A stretch of 7,740 bases of DNA. It comes from Oscillospiraceae bacterium (GTDB lineage: Bacteria > Bacillota_A > Clostridia > Oscillospirales > CAG-272). The translations under genes were made by a program, and so were the position numbers. The notes beneath the pieces were generated by a model. It did not search any database, was not told the DNA's origin, and saw nothing but the letters and a program-made list of their open reading frames with translations. The stretch lies in contig SVSO01000135.1 of NCBI GenBank assembly GCA_015064195.1, positions 1-7,740 on the forward strand. The letters are read 5' to 3'. Shown piece by piece: positions 6,827 to 7,740 of this stretch (positions within the stretch are counted from its first letter, which is position 1; the number at the start of each line of letters is the position of its first letter).

Positions 6827-7740
6827 ATGCAGAAAACCTACTCCGAAGCTGCCCGCGAGCTTCCCGTCGCGGGCGAATACGATGTCATCGTCGCGGGAAG
6901 CGGCCCCGCCGGCGTATCCGCCGCCATCATGGCCGCGCGCATGGGCGCAAGGACGCTCCTCCTCGAATGGAACAACTGCCCCGGCGGCATCTCCACCTCC
7001 GGCATGATGAGCCACTGGACGGGCAGCGTCACCTCGAAGCTCTACACGGAGATTCTCACCCGTCAGGCCGAGAAGGTCGAGGGCACAGGGCACGGCAAAA
7101 TCGTGCCGCAGATCGATCCGGAGCTGCTCAAATCTGTCTATTTCGAGATGCTCCGTGAGGCAGGCGCGGACATCCTGCTCTACACCTTCACGGCGGGCGT
7201 CGTGATGGACGGAAGCCGCGTTACAGGCGTGATTACCGAGTCGAAATCCGGCCGCCGCGTCTTTATGGCGAAGGTGGTTGTGGACGGCACCGGCGACGGC
7301 GACGTGGCAGCCTATGCGGGCGCGGAATATTTCAAGGGCCGCGAATCCGACGGCAGAATGCAGCCCTGCACGCTGATGTTCAAGGTGGCGGGCGTGGATC
7401 TGTCCCGCGCGGTGCTGCTCGGCTCCTTTGAATCGACCCATCAGACGGAGCGCGGCGAGCTGCAGGCGCTGGCGAAGGCGTACATCCCCTATCCCGCCGG
7501 CCATCTGCTGGCGTACAAATCGACGCTCCCCGGCATCGTGACGCTCAACATGACCAACGTCACGGAAATCGACGGCACCAAGGCGGAGGACTTAACCCGC
7601 GCGGAGATCACCGCGCGAGAGCAGATGCCCGCGATCATCGCGTATCTGCGCGAATTTGTGCCCGGCTTTGAGCACTGCTACATCATCAGCGCCGCGTCGC
7701 TGATGGGCGTGCGCGAGACGCGGCACTTTAGGGGCATGTA
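6827..7740 (+). CDS. FAD-dependent oxidoreductase (FAD_oxidored-type), partial, runs off right edge
   Basis: ATG 6827 has AGGAGA at 6815-6820 six bases upstream, and the frame stays open for 304 codons to the edge. A Rossmann dinucleotide-binding motif lies at DVIVAGSGPAGVSAA (19-33) with G24, G26 and G29, then the ribose-binding acidic residue E47 after LLL. A second FAD segment follows, VVVDGTGDGDVAAYAGAEY, and near the edge GVRETRHF, a motif I associate with the FAD_oxidored family. There is no signal peptide. Members occur in many carbohydrate and secondary-metabolite loci of Bacillota, Planctomycetota and Verrucomicrobiota, and few have known substrates; oxidation of a sugar or sugar-derived intermediate is a reasonable guess only. 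The 35-base gap after the binding-protein gene, without promoter or terminator, argues for one transcript. The C-terminal substrate-binding half is not visible. Confidence 0.87.
   Translation, partial: MQKTYSEAARELPVAGEYDVIVAGSGPAGVSAAIMAARMGARTLLLEWNNCPGGISTSGMMSHWTGSVTSKLYTEILTRQAEKVEGTGHGKIVPQIDPELLKSVYFEMLREAGADILLYTFTAGVVMDGSRVTGVITESKSGRRVFMAKVVVDGTGDGDVAAYAGAEYFKGRESDGRMQPCTLMFKVAGVDLSRAVLLGSFESTHQTERGELQALAKAYIPYPAGHLLAYKSTLPGIVTLNMTNVTEIDGTKAEDLTRAEITAREQMPAIIAYLREFVPGFEHCYIISAASLMGVRETRHFRGM

Noticed and set aside
6803..7504. A 233-codon minus-strand frame over the FAD oxidoreductase
   Set aside because: Its translation is Ala/Arg/His-rich without domains, and it is antisense to a frame with a clear Rossmann motif.

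Overview
The window looks like part of a carbohydrate-utilisation locus from a Bacillota (Clostridia-type) bacterium. The evidence is lipobox-type solute-binding proteins of the large form common in gut Oscillospirales and Christensenellales, strong AGGAGG-type ribosome binding sites, near-consensus sigma-A promoters with 17-base spacers, an AraC-family regulator, and moderately GC-rich DNA with AT-rich intergenic gaps. The genus cannot be told from the sequence. No RNA genes, CRISPR arrays, insertion sequences or plasmid functions were seen.

Layout, left to right: (1) bases 1-1629, minus strand, the 5' 543 codons of a lipoprotein solute-binding protein that runs off the left edge; its last ~102 visible residues do not look like the binding-protein fold. 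(2) 1826-2428, plus strand, a small cytoplasmic SGNH/GDSL hydrolase, divergent from gene 1, with clear promoters for both genes in the 196-base gap. (3) 2461-4203, minus strand, a 580-residue cytoplasmic protein with an alpha-helical toroid-like N-terminal half and a beta-rich C-terminal half, probably a lyase or hydrolase acting on saccharides. It is convergent with the esterase. (4) 4344-5189, minus strand, an AraC-family regulator. (5) 5313-6791, plus strand, a second, complete lipoprotein solute-binding protein, divergent from the regulator, with overlapping promoters. (6) 6827 to the right edge, plus strand, the start of a FAD-dependent oxidoreductase that is probably co-transcribed with gene 5. 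No gene-free stretch exceeds 200 bases.

Working model (inference): the two binding proteins capture oligosaccharides outside the cell and pass them to ABC permeases that are not in this window. Genes 2, 3 and 6 have no export signals, so esterase, lyase/hydrolase and redox steps would be intracellular. The AraC-type regulator would sense an intermediate and control the divergent binding-protein operon, and perhaps the downstream catabolic gene. The points most worth a second look are the odd C-terminal end of the first binding protein (a real fusion or an assembly join), the unassigned 580-residue protein, the overlapping regulator/binding-protein promoters with a 21-base-spaced direct repeat, and a binding-protein operon that continues into an oxidoreductase rather than permeases.
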